Below, in pieces: positions 8,512 through 17,828 of a stretch of 64,000 bases of DNA. Each line of letters begins with the position of its first letter. Within the stretch, counting starts at the first letter, position 1. The notes beneath the pieces were generated by a model. It made no database searches. It had not been told where the DNA came from and saw only the letters and a program-made list of their open reading frames with translations. The position numbers and the translations under genes were made by a program. The DNA is from Rummeliibacillus sp044763875 (GTDB lineage Bacteria > Bacillota > Bacilli > Bacillales_A > Planococcaceae): positions 1 to 64,000 of the forward strand of contig NZ_JBIWGZ010000007.1 in the NCBI RefSeq assembly GCF_044763875.1, in the 5' to 3' direction.

Positions 8512-10314
8512 ATGTGTGGAATTGTTGGATATAATGGCTTATTGGATGCCAAAGAAATTTTATTAAAAGGTTTAGAAAAACTAGAGTATCGCGGATATGA
8601 TTCTGCTGGTATTGCGTTAAGTAATGCTGAAGGTGTATCCGTTTTTAAAGAAAAAGGTCGTATTGCAGATTTACGTAAAGTCGTAGATACTTCACTAGAA
8701 GCAACTGTTGGGATTGGGCATACACGTTGGGCAACTCATGGTGTACCAAATCGTCGCAATGCTCACCCTCATCAAAGTACTTCAGGTCGTTTCACTTTAG
8801 TACACAATGGGGTATTAGAAAATTATCACCTTTTACAAGGCGAATTTTTACAAGGCGTTGAGATGCAATCTGAAACAGATACAGAAGTACTAGTACAACT
8901 TGTAGAAAAATTCGTGAAGGACGGTATGACTACTGAAGAAGCTTTCCGTCACACATTAACACTTGTACACGGCTCTTATGCACTTGCGTTATTGGATGCA
9001 GAAGATCCAGAAACAATCTTTGTAGCAAAAAATAAAAGCCCATTACTTGTAGGTGTAGGTGAAGGCTTTAATGTTGTAGCATCAGATGCAATGGCAATGT
9101 TACAAGTCACAAACCAATTCATCGAACTACATGACAAAGAAGTTGTTATCGTAACGAAAGAATCTGTAATAATTAAAAAACTAGATGGCACTGTAGTAGA
9201 ACGTGCTCCATTTACAGCTGAGTTAGATATGAGCGATATTGAAAAAGGCACATATCCTCACTACATGCTAAAAGAAATCGATGAACAACCGGTCGTTGTC
9301 CGTAAAATTATCCAAGCTTATCAAAATGAAGAAGGTGAATTATCTATCCCTTCTGAAATTGCGGAAGCATTACATGAAGCAGATCGTTTATATATTATTG
9401 CAGCAGGCACAAGCTATCATGCTGGTCTTGTTGGGAAACAATATTTTGAAAAAATCGCAGGCATTCCTGTAGAAGTTCATATTTCAAGTGAATTTGGATA
9501 TAACATGCCGCTATTATCGAAAAAACCATTCTTTATCTTCATCTCACAATCAGGTGAAACTGCCGACAGTCGCCAAGTGCTAGTGAAGATTAAAGAACTT
9601 GGCTACCCAGCATTAACAATTACAAACGTACCTGGCTCAACTTTATCTCGTGAAGCGGACTACACATTGCTATTACATGCAGGTCCTGAAATTGCAGTAG
9701 CATCAACAAAAGCTTACGTAGCCCAAGTTGCAGTCCTTGCAATCGTTGCTTATGTAGAAGCTCAGTCACATGGTAAACAACTAGACTTTGATCTAAAAGC
9801 GGAACTTGCAATTGCTGCAAATGGTATCCAATCAATGATTGATGACAAGGATGGATTGAAAAAGATTTCAGATTCATTCTTAGCTACAACACGAAATGCA
9901 TTCTTTATCGGTCGTATCGTAGACTTCTACGTAAGCCTTGAAGGTGCATTAAAACTAAAAGAAATCTCTTACATCCAAGCAGAAGGATTTGCAGGTGGCG
10001 AACTAAAACACGGTACCATAGCCCTAATTGAAGATGGTACGCCAGTATTCGCTCTAATCACTCAAAAAGACGTGAGCCTGAACCTTCGCGGAAACGTCAA
10101 AGAAGTAGTAGCACGTGGCGCTAACCCATGCATCATCTCAATGGAAGGTATGGAAGAAGCAGGTGACACAATCGTCCTACCACAAGTACACCAACTTCTA
10201 ACACCACTTGTATCCGTAGTAGCCTTACAACTAATCAGCTACTATGCAGCACTATACCGTGGATGCGATGTGGATAAACCACGTAACTTGGCTAAATCCG
10301 TTACGGTTGAGTAG
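8512..10314 (+). CDS. glmS: glutamine-fructose-6-phosphate aminotransferase (isomerizing)
   Basis: First committed step of hexosamine synthesis: fructose-6-phosphate plus glutamine gives glucosamine-6-phosphate. 600 residues: N-terminal glutaminase domain starting MCGIVGY with Cys2 as nucleophile, then two SIS domains (SQSGETADS and ASTKAYVAQ segments) and the conserved C-terminal KSVTVE. Translation could be extended upstream to 8443, but the Cys must be N-terminal after Met removal, and CGGAGGA precedes the ATG at 8512. Controlled by the ribozyme upstream; the product of this enzyme is the substrate of GlmM. Confidence 0.98.
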   Translation: MCGIVGYNGLLDAKEILLKGLEKLEYRGYDSAGIALSNAEGVSVFKEKGRIADLRKVVDTSLEATVGIGHTRWATHGVPNRRNAHPHQSTSGRFTLVHNGVLENYHLLQGEFLQGVEMQSETDTEVLVQLVEKFVKDGMTTEEAFRHTLTLVHGSYALALLDAEDPETIFVAKNKSPLLVGVGEGFNVVASDAMAMLQVTNQFIELHDKEVVIVTKESVIIKKLDGTVVERAPFTAELDMSDIEKGTYPHYMLKEIDEQPVVVRKIIQAYQNEEGELSIPSEIAEALHEADRLYIIAAGTSYHAGLVGKQYFEKIAGIPVEVHISSEFGYNMPLLSKKPFFIFISQSGETADSRQVLVKIKELGYPALTITNVPGSTLSREADYTLLLHAGPEIAVASTKAYVAQVAVLAIVAYVEAQSHGKQLDFDLKAELAIAANGIQSMIDDKDGLKKISDSFLATTRNAFFIGRIVDFYVSLEGALKLKEISYIQAEGFAGGELKHGTIALIEDGTPVFALITQKDVSLNLRGNVKEVVARGANPCIISMEGMEEAGDTIVLPQVHQLLTPLVSVVALQLISYYAALYRGCDVDKPRNLAKSVTVE

Positions 10315-10389
10315 TTTGGTTTTTTAAAGCTGAATTTTGTGTCTGCACACAACTAAGTTGTACCCTAAAATTAAAAAATTTCACATCAG

Positions 10390-10437
10390 AAAAGCGCGAG
10401 AAATCAACGATTTTAAAGTTGAGTTCTCGCGCTTTTA
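10390..10437 (+). terminator. terminator after glmS
   Basis: Long hairpin AAAAGCGCGAGAA / TTCTCGCGCTTTT, extended inside by TCAAC/GTTGA. The T-run is short. Confidence 0.75.
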
Positions 10438-10669
10438 AGGTTTTTGACTAGTTATGTCCCGGCCTCACCTCACCTCGTAGAAATCTATAGAGGAGAGAGG
10501 ATTCTAAATCAAACTTTATTATAAATGAACAAGTAAAATAATATTTTAGAAATACCAGCATTATACTAAGGAAAATATTGCAAAATTTACAACTCCTGAT
10601 ATCCTTAAATTTGGGGAATATATCCACGGTGGGAAATGGAATATTAAAATAATCAAAGGGAGTTCATCG

Positions 10670-12415
10670 ATGAGAAGTAGCTTAAAGATTAAAATGTTAA
10701 TGGTTTTTTCAATTTTACTTGTTATTTCGTGTTTTCTGATTAGCTTTTTTGTTTATCGTTCATCGTTAGATTTAGTGAAAGAGTCTGTTGGTCAACAAAA
10801 CTTAGCTATGATTGATCATGCAATCTCTAAGATAGATGATAAAGGTTATCAAAATTTGGAAATTGGTGCTAAAAAGGAAGGATATTATCAAGAATTACAA
10901 AAAGAACTAGGCTCTGTTAAAGAGTTTTATGATGTATCTAGTTTGTATACGATGTCTCGTGTGAAAAAGGATGAAGACTACGAATACTACTATATGGTAG
11001 ATAGTATGCCAAGTGAGGGTTCCACGATTGGTGTTAAAGAGGAATCACCCGAATCCTATCCTAAAATGAAACAAGTATTTGAAACCGGGAAAGTACAATT
11101 TCAGTTATCAAATGATGCAAAATATGGTGCAGTACTAGCTATTTATGCTCCCATAAAAAATAAGGCTGGAGAAGTGATTGGATTATTGGGGGCAGATTTG
11201 GATGCCACAGCTGTTTATGAAGCTATGGGCGCCAATAAAATGAAAATTATTACTATTACACTGATTATCTTAATAGTAGGAATCTGCATTGTTTATTTCT
11301 TCGCAGATTATTTAACGAAACCTATACGAAAATTAACATCACAAGTGAGAAAAGTTGGTAATGGTGATTTAACTGTCATGATAGAAACAGGACGAAAAGA
11401 TGAAATTGGACTTTTAACACAAGCATTTCAACGGATGGTATTAGATTTACAAAATATTATTCTTGGCATCAACGTTGGGTCCAAACAGTTAATTGACACG
11501 ACCAATTCAGTGGCTAAAAGTAGCGAGAAGGCAAGTGAAGCAATTAGCCACATTTCTGCGTCCGTTCAGGAAGTATCGGCAGGAGCGCATGCACAGTATA
11601 AAAGCTCGGAGGAAAGTTCAGTTACATTAGAGCAAATGTCAGAGGGCATTCAACAAATTGCTGAAGCTTCTTCAAATGTATCTCAATTATCATCGATTAG
11701 CTTACAAAATGTAGAGCTCGGAAATAGTAGCATTGAAAAAGTGATTCATCAAATGAATGTTATTAATCAATCTGTTCAATTATCGGCAAATGCAATTAAA
11801 AAACTCGAGAATCAATCAAATGAAGTTTCACTTATTATAAATATCATTCGTGACATTGCTTCACAAACGAACCTACTTGCATTAAATGCTGCGATTGAAG
11901 CGGCGAGAGCTGGTGAATCCGGAAAAGGCTTTGCTGTAGTAGCTGAAGAAGTAAGAAAGCTAGCTGAGCAATCGGAAAAATCAGCAAATAGCATATCGGA
12001 TTTAATTTCTAAAATAAATGTGGATACGAGTTTAACAGTACAAACAATGAATGTTGTAACAGAAAATGTCGAAGACGGTATACAAGCTGTTGAAGAAGCT
12101 GGAAAATCATTTGAAAGTATTCTCGACTCTATTCAGGGCGTAGTATCTCATACGAAGCAAGTTTCCGTAACTTCGGAAGAAATGTCAGCATTCTCGGAGG
12201 AAATCACAGCAGGAGTAATGGAAACGACGATGCTTGCAAATAAGGCAGCAAAGGCAACAGAAAGTGTGGTCGACCGAACAATTGAACAAGAAAACTACAA
12301 TCAAGATATCCTTCATGCCGTTTTAAGGCTTAATAAAATGGCGGAAGATCTTGAAAAAACTGTTTCAAAGTTTGATGTAGGTGTCAAAAACCCAGACAAT
12401 TCCCAAGTAATTTAA
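10670..12415 (+). CDS. methyl-accepting chemotaxis protein
   Basis: Membrane chemoreceptor that signals to CheA. 581 residues: transmembrane segment about 7-30, an extracellular sensor of about 160 residues (probably Cache-type), transmembrane segment about 192-213, HAMP (about 213-265) and a cytoplasmic coiled-coil signalling domain with the highly conserved hairpin tip (QTNLLALNAAIEAARAGE, then GKGFAVVAEEVRKLAEQS). Single gene behind AAAGGGAG with its own terminator; no other chemotaxis gene is nearby. The ligand cannot be inferred. Confidence 0.95.
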   Translation: MRSSLKIKMLMVFSILLVISCFLISFFVYRSSLDLVKESVGQQNLAMIDHAISKIDDKGYQNLEIGAKKEGYYQELQKELGSVKEFYDVSSLYTMSRVKKDEDYEYYYMVDSMPSEGSTIGVKEESPESYPKMKQVFETGKVQFQLSNDAKYGAVLAIYAPIKNKAGEVIGLLGADLDATAVYEAMGANKMKIITITLIILIVGICIVYFFADYLTKPIRKLTSQVRKVGNGDLTVMIETGRKDEIGLLTQAFQRMVLDLQNIILGINVGSKQLIDTTNSVAKSSEKASEAISHISASVQEVSAGAHAQYKSSEESSVTLEQMSEGIQQIAEASSNVSQLSSISLQNVELGNSSIEKVIHQMNVINQSVQLSANAIKKLENQSNEVSLIINIIRDIASQTNLLALNAAIEAARAGESGKGFAVVAEEVRKLAEQSEKSANSISDLISKINVDTSLTVQTMNVVTENVEDGIQAVEEAGKSFESILDSIQGVVSHTKQVSVTSEEMSAFSEEITAGVMETTMLANKAAKATESVVDRTIEQENYNQDILHAVLRLNKMAEDLEKTVSKFDVGVKNPDNSQVI

Positions 12416-12420
12416 GAATG

Positions 12421-12485
12421 AAAAGATAATCTTTAGAATAAAATTCTACTATTATGAATGAATTTTGCTATTGATTATCTTTTTG
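12421..12485 (+). terminator. possible terminator after the chemoreceptor gene
   Basis: AAAAGATAATC pairs with GATTATCTTTT, with an inner AAAATTC/GAATTTT stem, ending in T residues, six bases after the stop codon. Confidence 0.6.
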
Positions 12486-12571
12486 AGGGTAGGATATAGA
12501 CACATTTTGTGTAGCTTTATAAATAAGATTGATTATTTAAAGCGAAGTTCGATTATTTAAAATAAAGATTG

Positions 12572-12605
12572 AAAAAAATCCTGTATTTTTGCAGGATTTT
12601 TTTCT
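12572..12605. terminator. bidirectional terminator
   Basis: AAAAAAATCCTG / CAGGATTTTTTT, with T-runs on both strands. It serves the convergent genes on each side. Confidence 0.85.
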
Positions 12606-12645
12606 TTAAGCATCGGGCAGGTTAGCTTAAGGTAATTTTATCTTT

Positions 12646-13128
12646 TTATGCTCTTGGAACTCTACTTTTTAACATAGTCATTCCTGCACTAAGCAGAATA
12701 GTCAAAAGAATAACTAGTAAAAAAGTAAAAAAATTGAAGAAAATAGAATTTGACCAGAAATTCAATAATGATAATTCACTTTCCCTTGTATAAGTAGGAC
12801 TAACCTCCACAATCTTTTTTCTCAATTCTGAAGCTTGATTGTAGACATTTATCACTATTATGAAAGATAACACACCTGAACCTGCAAGCATCATTATTTT
12901 CTTAGCCTTTGCTAGTTTAGTTAATGTGAGCATCGAATACTTAAAAGTTCCATAAACAAAGAATCCAAAGAAGGGAAAGAGGAAGATCCAAGGAAATAGG
13001 CCTAGATTGCCATTACCACCAACTACTCCGAACTCACTATTTATATTTAAAGTCTGTGTCATATCATTACATAAGTAAAAAAGTAAAACTGACATTAAAA
13101 AGCTTATGATGTAGATGATCTTAAACAT
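12646..13128 (-). CDS. hypothetical membrane protein (four transmembrane segments)
   Basis: 160 residues, not recognised. Hydrophobic segments lie at about 4-21, 45-65, 76-97 and 130-152. The first is followed by a short loop carrying Asn/Gly residues (GVVGGNGN). The start at 13128 has AAGGTG upstream. It is a lone gene on the minus strand between a chemoreceptor and a CLC-type channel, with no operon partner. Function unknown; the reading frame is supported by length, ribosome site and terminator. Confidence 0.75.
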   Translation of the reverse strand: MFKIIYIISFLMSVLLFYLCNDMTQTLNINSEFGVVGGNGNLGLFPWIFLFPFFGFFVYGTFKYSMLTLTKLAKAKKIMMLAGSGVLSFIIVINVYNQASELRKKIVEVSPTYTRESELSLLNFWSNSIFFNFFTFLLVILLTILLSAGMTMLKSRVPRA

Positions 13129-13500
13129 ATTTCACCTTCTTTCAGTGATTATCTTGAGAATGAAACAGTATGAACCTTACCAACCACCAACTATCGAGAT
13201 CCAGCTGACCTAATAGGACCCTGTATTATCTGATCCACCATCGGAATCTTATAAGAAAGATATTGTCTCTCAGTTTTAATCAATCTTTTTTTATAAAAAT
13301 TGCCTTCAATCCAAAATCAACTCCCCGCATTTTGATCAATCTGTAGCGCGCTTTTAATCAAACTGTATTCCAAACCTACAATTTAGATAGGAAATTACTA
13401 GCCCTTTCAAGGTAAAGTCTAGTATAGTTATATCGACATTAAAATTATGTGTATTTCAAATGAATATTGTTACTTAATGCAACTAGTGAGTTTAATATAC
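13129..13500. other. intergenic region, no gene seen
   Basis: About 370 bases between divergent genes. From 13265 to 13375 there are three loose copies of TTTTRATCAAWCT, two of them exactly 22 bases apart (13330 and 13352). A TATAGT near 13425 could be a -10 element of the following gene. Nothing else is recognised. Confidence 0.5.
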
Positions 13501-14760
13501 ATGAAAAAAGTGGTGAGTTTTATTTTGAATGAGAAGTATTTTAAAATAAGCGGATTACTTGTTTATGGCTTAATTCTAAGTGGGATAATCGGTTTTATAT
13601 CTTCTGTTTTTTTAATTTTAGTTAATGGCTTGGCAGATTTTTTATGGAATGATCTATCCAATACATTAAAAGTACCCGCTATTTATACATTATTATTATG
13701 TATTTTTGGAGGTGTTTTAGTAGGTGTTAGCAGGTATAAGTGGGGGAACCTACCTAAAACAGCTAATGATGCTATTGTTGAATTAAAAACAACTCAAAGA
13801 ATGGACTATTCAAATATATATATCAATTTTTTAATTGCCTTTTTAATTTTAATCTTTGGTGCAAGTGTAGGTCCTGCAGCAGCCGTATTAAGTTCTGTTA
13901 TTGCGTTATCGGTATGGCAGGGAGATAAAATGCGTTACTTTTATTTTTCCTACAACGAATTGAAAAAGGAATCTTGTCTAATTAGACTAAAAAAATTAGC
14001 TTTACCTCATAATTACCTTATTCCCTATAATCCTGATCAGGCTCCTAAAGAGAAAAAACTACTATTATTTAAGAAATTATTTTATATGTTGTTTATCGTT
14101 AACGGTATAGTGACCTTTATGTTTTTTATAAAAATATCGGATCAGCCCCCTTTTGTAACAAAGTTAGGGGAAACTAATTGGGGTTTGGATGAATTGTTTC
14201 TTTTTATTCCTTTAGTTTTGATTGGTATTTTGTTTAGTAAACTTTATAAACTAATGGAAATAGCGATGAATAAACTCTTTTCTAAAATAAACAATAAAAT
14301 TATTTTAAGTGCTGTTATCGGTGGTATTGGTATTGGTTTAATGTCTTTAATCGCTCCTAATCTACTTTTTTCGGGCCAACTTTCTATGCAAGACTTACCT
14401 AGTTTAGTACCGACACTTTCGATTGCTACTTTAATTTTGGGTTCGGTTTTAAAACTGATTTTTATGGAGTTTTGTTTAAAGTCAGGTTGGGTTGGTGGAA
14501 ATGTTTTACCAGTTATATTTGCTTCCATTTTACAAGGCTACGCTATCGCGACTTTCTTTCCACAACTAGATATGCTCTTTATCGTAGCTGTTATAGGTAG
14601 TAGTGCTTCGATTGCTATTTTAAAGACACCTTTACTAGTAGGAGTTGCTCTAATGCTATTTTTCCCGAAAGAGTTAGCCCCGATTATATTAATCATTGTG
14701 GCTTTATTCATTTGGTTAAGTAAAATGAGAAAAAAATTGCCGAAAAAAATAACTGCTTAA
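13501..14760 (+). CDS. CLC-family chloride channel/transporter-like protein
   Basis: Integral membrane protein of about 419 residues with ten or more hydrophobic segments. Family signals are the GASVGPAAAV segment at the place of the CLC GREGP motif, GGNVLP at the place of GGIFAP, and a WGNLPKT segment near the first selectivity loop. In CLC proteins the Glu of GREGP is the gating/proton residue; here that position is Val, as in channel-type ClC-K proteins, so uncoupled anion conductance is plausible. The start is uncertain: ATG 13447 adds 18 residues, and neither start has a strong ribosome site. The next gene begins 48 bp later. Confidence 0.8.
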   Translation: MKKVVSFILNEKYFKISGLLVYGLILSGIIGFISSVFLILVNGLADFLWNDLSNTLKVPAIYTLLLCIFGGVLVGVSRYKWGNLPKTANDAIVELKTTQRMDYSNIYINFLIAFLILIFGASVGPAAAVLSSVIALSVWQGDKMRYFYFSYNELKKESCLIRLKKLALPHNYLIPYNPDQAPKEKKLLLFKKLFYMLFIVNGIVTFMFFIKISDQPPFVTKLGETNWGLDELFLFIPLVLIGILFSKLYKLMEIAMNKLFSKINNKIILSAVIGGIGIGLMSLIAPNLLFSGQLSMQDLPSLVPTLSIATLILGSVLKLIFMEFCLKSGWVGGNVLPVIFASILQGYAIATFFPQLDMLFIVAVIGSSASIAILKTPLLVGVALMLFFPKELAPIILIIVALFIWLSKMRKKLPKKITA

Positions 14761-14808
14761 TTTTAGTTGAAGATGCTGTTTTGGAAAATTGAAGAGGGGT
14801 GTTCCTTG

Positions 14809-15396
14809 ATGACAAATAGTAGAATGAATCCTAAGGTTGATGAGTATTTAAGTAAATCAAAAAAGTGGAAAGAAGAATATGAGAAGTTGAGAAATATTGT
14901 TCTTGACTGTGAGCTGACAGAAGAATTTAAGTGGATGCACCCTTGTTATACGTTTGAGAATAAAAACATAGTGTTAATACATGGATTTAAAGAATATTGT
15001 GCGTTTCTGTTTCACAAAGGTGCTTTGTTAAAGGATCCCAATGGAATTCTAATCCAACAAACGGAGAATGTACAGGCAGCTCGCCAGATTCGCTTCACCA
15101 ATGTGCAAGAAATAGTCGAGATGGAACCCATTTTAAAAGCCTATATTAATGAAGCTATTGAAATTGAAAAAGCAGGGATGAAAGTGAATATGAACACAGA
15201 TATCATAATTCCTGAAGAACTTCAAATTAAATTTGATGAAATTCCTGAATTGAAAACTGCTTTTGAAGCATTGACGCCAGGACGACAACGAGCATACGTT
15301 TTTTACTTTTCGGGGGCCAAGCAAGCCAAAACTCGAGCGTCAAGGGTTGAAAAATATATTCAGCAAATTCTCGATGGAAAGGGATTAAATGATTAG
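14809..15396 (+). CDS. YdeI/OmpD-associated family protein
   Basis: 195 residues: an N-terminal DUF1801-like fold (about 20-110, with FKWMHPCY and AFLFHKGALLKDP) and the C-terminal YdeI helical domain (EALTPGRQRAYVFYFSGAKQ, then RASRVEKYIQQILDGKG). The biochemical role of the family is not established. The ATG at 14809 follows GAGGGGTG; an earlier in-frame ATG at 14767 has no ribosome site. A distant relative lies at 60020-60673. Possibly cotranscribed with the CLC-like gene. Confidence 0.9.
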   Translation: MTNSRMNPKVDEYLSKSKKWKEEYEKLRNIVLDCELTEEFKWMHPCYTFENKNIVLIHGFKEYCAFLFHKGALLKDPNGILIQQTENVQAARQIRFTNVQEIVEMEPILKAYINEAIEIEKAGMKVNMNTDIIIPEELQIKFDEIPELKTAFEALTPGRQRAYVFYFSGAKQAKTRASRVEKYIQQILDGKGLND

Positions 15397-15499
15397 CTAT
15401 TTTCTTTGAATAGGGGAATCCAACTTTAATCAATCTATACGGATTTTGTACCCAAATAATAAAATCATTTAAAACATAATAAAGTCCCTAGAAATTAAG

Positions 15500-15536
15500 A
15501 GCCGACACTGTAACAAATATAGTGTCGGCTTTTTTA
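15500..15536 (+). terminator. terminator
   Basis: AGCCGACACT / AGTGTCGGCT with an 11-base loop and six T residues. Confidence 0.9.
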
Positions 15537-15663
15537 TAAATGCACAAATGAATTAGAAAGTTCATAACATAATAACTATTACATCAGATTTTAAAATACG
15601 AAAGGGTCCTATATAAAAAGTTTTGTAAAAATAAAGTCACAAATATTTTTTATTTTTGTTTGA

Positions 15664-15696
15664 TTTGTATACAAAATGAAATCTTTGTAATATAAT
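15664..15696 (+). promoter_or_regulatory. promoter with overlapping 12-bp palindrome, for the repeat protein
   Basis: TATAAT at 15691-15696 is preceded at 17 bases by TATACA. The perfect palindrome TTTGTATACAAA (15664-15675) covers the -35 region and may be an operator. The start codon is 56 bases downstream. Confidence 0.5.
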
Positions 15697-15751
15697 TGTA
15701 ACATAAATAAGGGAATTATTTATCTAACTTTAAAAATAAGGTGGAATTTCA

Positions 15752-16684
15752 ATGAATAATTTAACTAAAACAAAAAAAGTATTAATCGCTACTACACTTT
15801 CTGTAGCACTGTTAAATGGCGTAAGTAATGTAACTTTTGCATCTGCTGTTGATCATAAAACTACTAATTCTAATCATCAGACTAAAGCATCTAAACAAGC
15901 AGCTAGTTTAAACCAAGTAATGAAACTAGCAAAAAAAGGTGAAAATAAAAACGATAAAGCAGTACTTGCCATTCGTTTAAAAACTGTAAAAGAGACTCTA
16001 GGAAAACCAGCAAAAGAAATTGAATATAAAGGAGCGCATCTTGTTACATATAAAGCAGGAAATTATGAGCTAACGTTTGAATTCCCTAGTGTATACAGCT
16101 ATACGAATGATAAAAATCCAAAAGTAACAAGTTACAATGTCCATCAAACTAAAGCATCTAAACAAGCAGCTAGTTTAAACCAAGTAATGAAACTAGCAAA
16201 AAAAGGTGAAAATAAAAACGATAAAGCAGTACTTGCCATTCGTTTAAATACAGTAAAAGAGACTTTAGGAAAACCAGCAAAAGAAATTGAATATAAAGGA
16301 GCACATCTTGTTACATATAAAGCAGGGAATTATGAGCTAACGTTTGAATTCCCTAGTGTATACAGCTATACGAATGATAAAAATCCGAAAGTAACAAGTT
16401 ACAATGTCTATCAAACTAAAGCATCTAAACAAGCAGCTAGTTTAAACCAAGTAATGAAACTAGCAAAAAAAGGTGAAAATAAAAACGATAAAGCAGTACT
16501 TGCCATTCGTTTAAATACAGTAAAAGAGACTTTAGGAAAACCAGCAAAAGAAATTGAATATAAAGGAGCGCATCTTGTTACATATAAAGCAGGGAATTAT
16601 AAACTAACATTTGAATTCCTAAGTATATACAATGATGCCAATGACAAAAATCCAAAAGTAGTTAGTTACAATGTTTATCAGTAA
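15752..16684 (+). CDS. secreted protein of three near-identical 89-residue repeats
   Basis: 310 residues. A signal peptide (about 1-31, KKVLIATTLSVALLNG core, ending in ASA) directs secretion. After a short Thr/Asn-rich linker come three repeats that each start with a Lys-rich helix (TKASKQAASLNQVMKLAKKG) and continue into a predicted beta-rich part containing KETLGKPAKEIEYKG and LTFEFPSVYSYTND. Repeats 1 and 2 are nearly identical in DNA; repeat 3 differs mainly near its end. The module recalls the small DUF4309/YjgB-like secreted domains (GKP motif), but that is a weak guess. No sortase motif or lipobox. It stands alone between two terminators. Confidence 0.85.
   Translation: MNNLTKTKKVLIATTLSVALLNGVSNVTFASAVDHKTTNSNHQTKASKQAASLNQVMKLAKKGENKNDKAVLAIRLKTVKETLGKPAKEIEYKGAHLVTYKAGNYELTFEFPSVYSYTNDKNPKVTSYNVHQTKASKQAASLNQVMKLAKKGENKNDKAVLAIRLNTVKETLGKPAKEIEYKGAHLVTYKAGNYELTFEFPSVYSYTNDKNPKVTSYNVYQTKASKQAASLNQVMKLAKKGENKNDKAVLAIRLNTVKETLGKPAKEIEYKGAHLVTYKAGNYKLTFEFLSIYNDANDKNPKVVSYNVYQ
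15875..16675 (+). repeat. three tandem 267-bp direct repeats inside the secreted-protein gene
   Basis: Units 15875-16141, 16142-16408 and 16409-16675 have exactly the same length (89 codons). Units 1 and 2 differ at only about eight positions; unit 3 diverges over its last 60 bases. Near identity at the DNA level, including third codon positions, indicates recent duplication or gene conversion and makes copy-number change by recombination likely. Confidence 0.97.
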
Positions 16685-16714
16685 TAGTGCAATAAAGTTA
16701 TGATGTTTATTCTC

Positions 16715-16748
16715 GCCCCTTTAGATAACCTTATCTAAGGGGGTTTTT
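16715..16748 (+). terminator. terminator after the repeat protein
   Basis: CCCCTTTAGATA / TATCTAAGGGGG with one T-G pair, followed by five T residues. Confidence 0.85.
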
Positions 16749-17066
16749 ATGTTTAACAGAAAAAGAACATCTGAAATTAAAAGCGGACTCAAAGTAATCT
16801 GTTTAAATTTCTACAATTACGCTGAATTAAATATTTTAAAAGAACTTTAAAAGGGGGTACTAGGTTTTAAGTAGTATCGCCTTTGTGTTTTTAAGAGAAG
16901 ATTTATCTCTTTTTCAAAATGGTTGGTTTTCTTCTATAACAAATGTATTTTTTAAGTGGCGGTTGATTGTGGAAGTTTAAGCTAAAGTCAGGATATTTCA
17001 ATTAATTTAGAGGAGATAATAACAAGAGAGTGGAATATAAAAGGTGATGCGAAGTCGAAAGGTGGA
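16749..17066. other. intergenic region, no gene seen
   Basis: AT-rich. It contains a GAGGAGA at about 17010 that looks like a ribosome site but leads to no ORF longer than a few codons. Nothing else recognised. Confidence 0.4.
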
Positions 17067-17672
17067 ATGAATTTGAACTTATTAAATAGGTTGATAGAAC
17101 AAGCTAAGAATCCAAATGGAATCATAGGTTCATTTATGTTAAATATAATGAATACTGCTCATACTGAAATGAACAAATGGGCTTTCGAGAAGATAAAAAT
17201 TAGTGAAAATGCGGTAATGTTGGACATAGGTTGTGGAGGAGGTAAAGCAATACAATTAATGTCCAAAATTAATACATACGGAAAAATATACGGTATAGAC
17301 TATTCTGAACAGGCAGTAAAAGATTCAATAAGAGCAAATAAAACAGATGTAGCTACGGGTAAAGTATACGTTCAGCGAGCGAGTGTGACTGACATCCCAT
17401 TTCCCGAAAATGTATTTGATATAATTACTGCATTTCAAACACATTACTTTTGGTCCGATTTAGAAAATGGTATAAAAGAAGTTTTTAGAGTATTGAAATC
17501 AGAAGGTTGTTTCTTAATCATTGCTGAGAAATATAAAATTAACTATCATATGAAATCCTATAAAACCAAGGAAGAATTAGAGCAATTGTTTAAAAAATCA
17601 GGGTTTAATAAAGTAGAATTTTATGAAAATGTAAATAAAAAGTGGATTTGTATGAAAGGAATTAAAATGTAA
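17067..17672 (+). CDS. class I SAM-dependent methyltransferase
   Basis: 201 residues with motif I VMLDIGCGGG (about 52-61), motif II YGIDYSEQAV, the post-II segment DIPFPENVFDIITAF and the motif III-like EVFRVLKSEGCFLIIAE. Substrate unknown; the family is broad (small molecules, lipids, quinones). Start ambiguity: AGGTGG is only one base from the ATG at 17067 but seven from an in-frame TTG at 17073, which may be the real start. Lone plus-strand gene facing the minus-strand ABC module. Confidence 0.88.
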   Translation: MNLNLLNRLIEQAKNPNGIIGSFMLNIMNTAHTEMNKWAFEKIKISENAVMLDIGCGGGKAIQLMSKINTYGKIYGIDYSEQAVKDSIRANKTDVATGKVYVQRASVTDIPFPENVFDIITAFQTHYFWSDLENGIKEVFRVLKSEGCFLIIAEKYKINYHMKSYKTKEELEQLFKKSGFNKVEFYENVNKKWICMKGIKM

Positions 17673-17749
17673 AAAGTTTAGACATCGTTTAGTAATTTAT
17701 ATTTCATTAAGTAGCAGGGGAATCTCTTGATTTAGTGTGACATAAAAAT

Positions 17750-17795
17750 AAACCACGACACAGTTCTTACACCTGTAGCATGGTTTTTTGTTTTT
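17750..17795. terminator. probable bidirectional terminator
   Basis: Imperfect hairpin AAACCACGACACAG / CTGTAGCATGGTTT, followed by TTTTGTTTTT on the plus strand and by TATTTTTAT on the minus strand. It would end both the methyltransferase and the ABC module. Confidence 0.6.
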
Positions 17796-17828
17796 TCTTA
17801 GCCCATTTCTTATCGATACTCTTACGTT

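Noticed and set aside
13265..13375. TTTTRATCAAWCT repeats as a regulatory array
   Set aside because: Only two of three copies are in register (22 bp) and the match is loose in AT-rich DNA; chance is likely.
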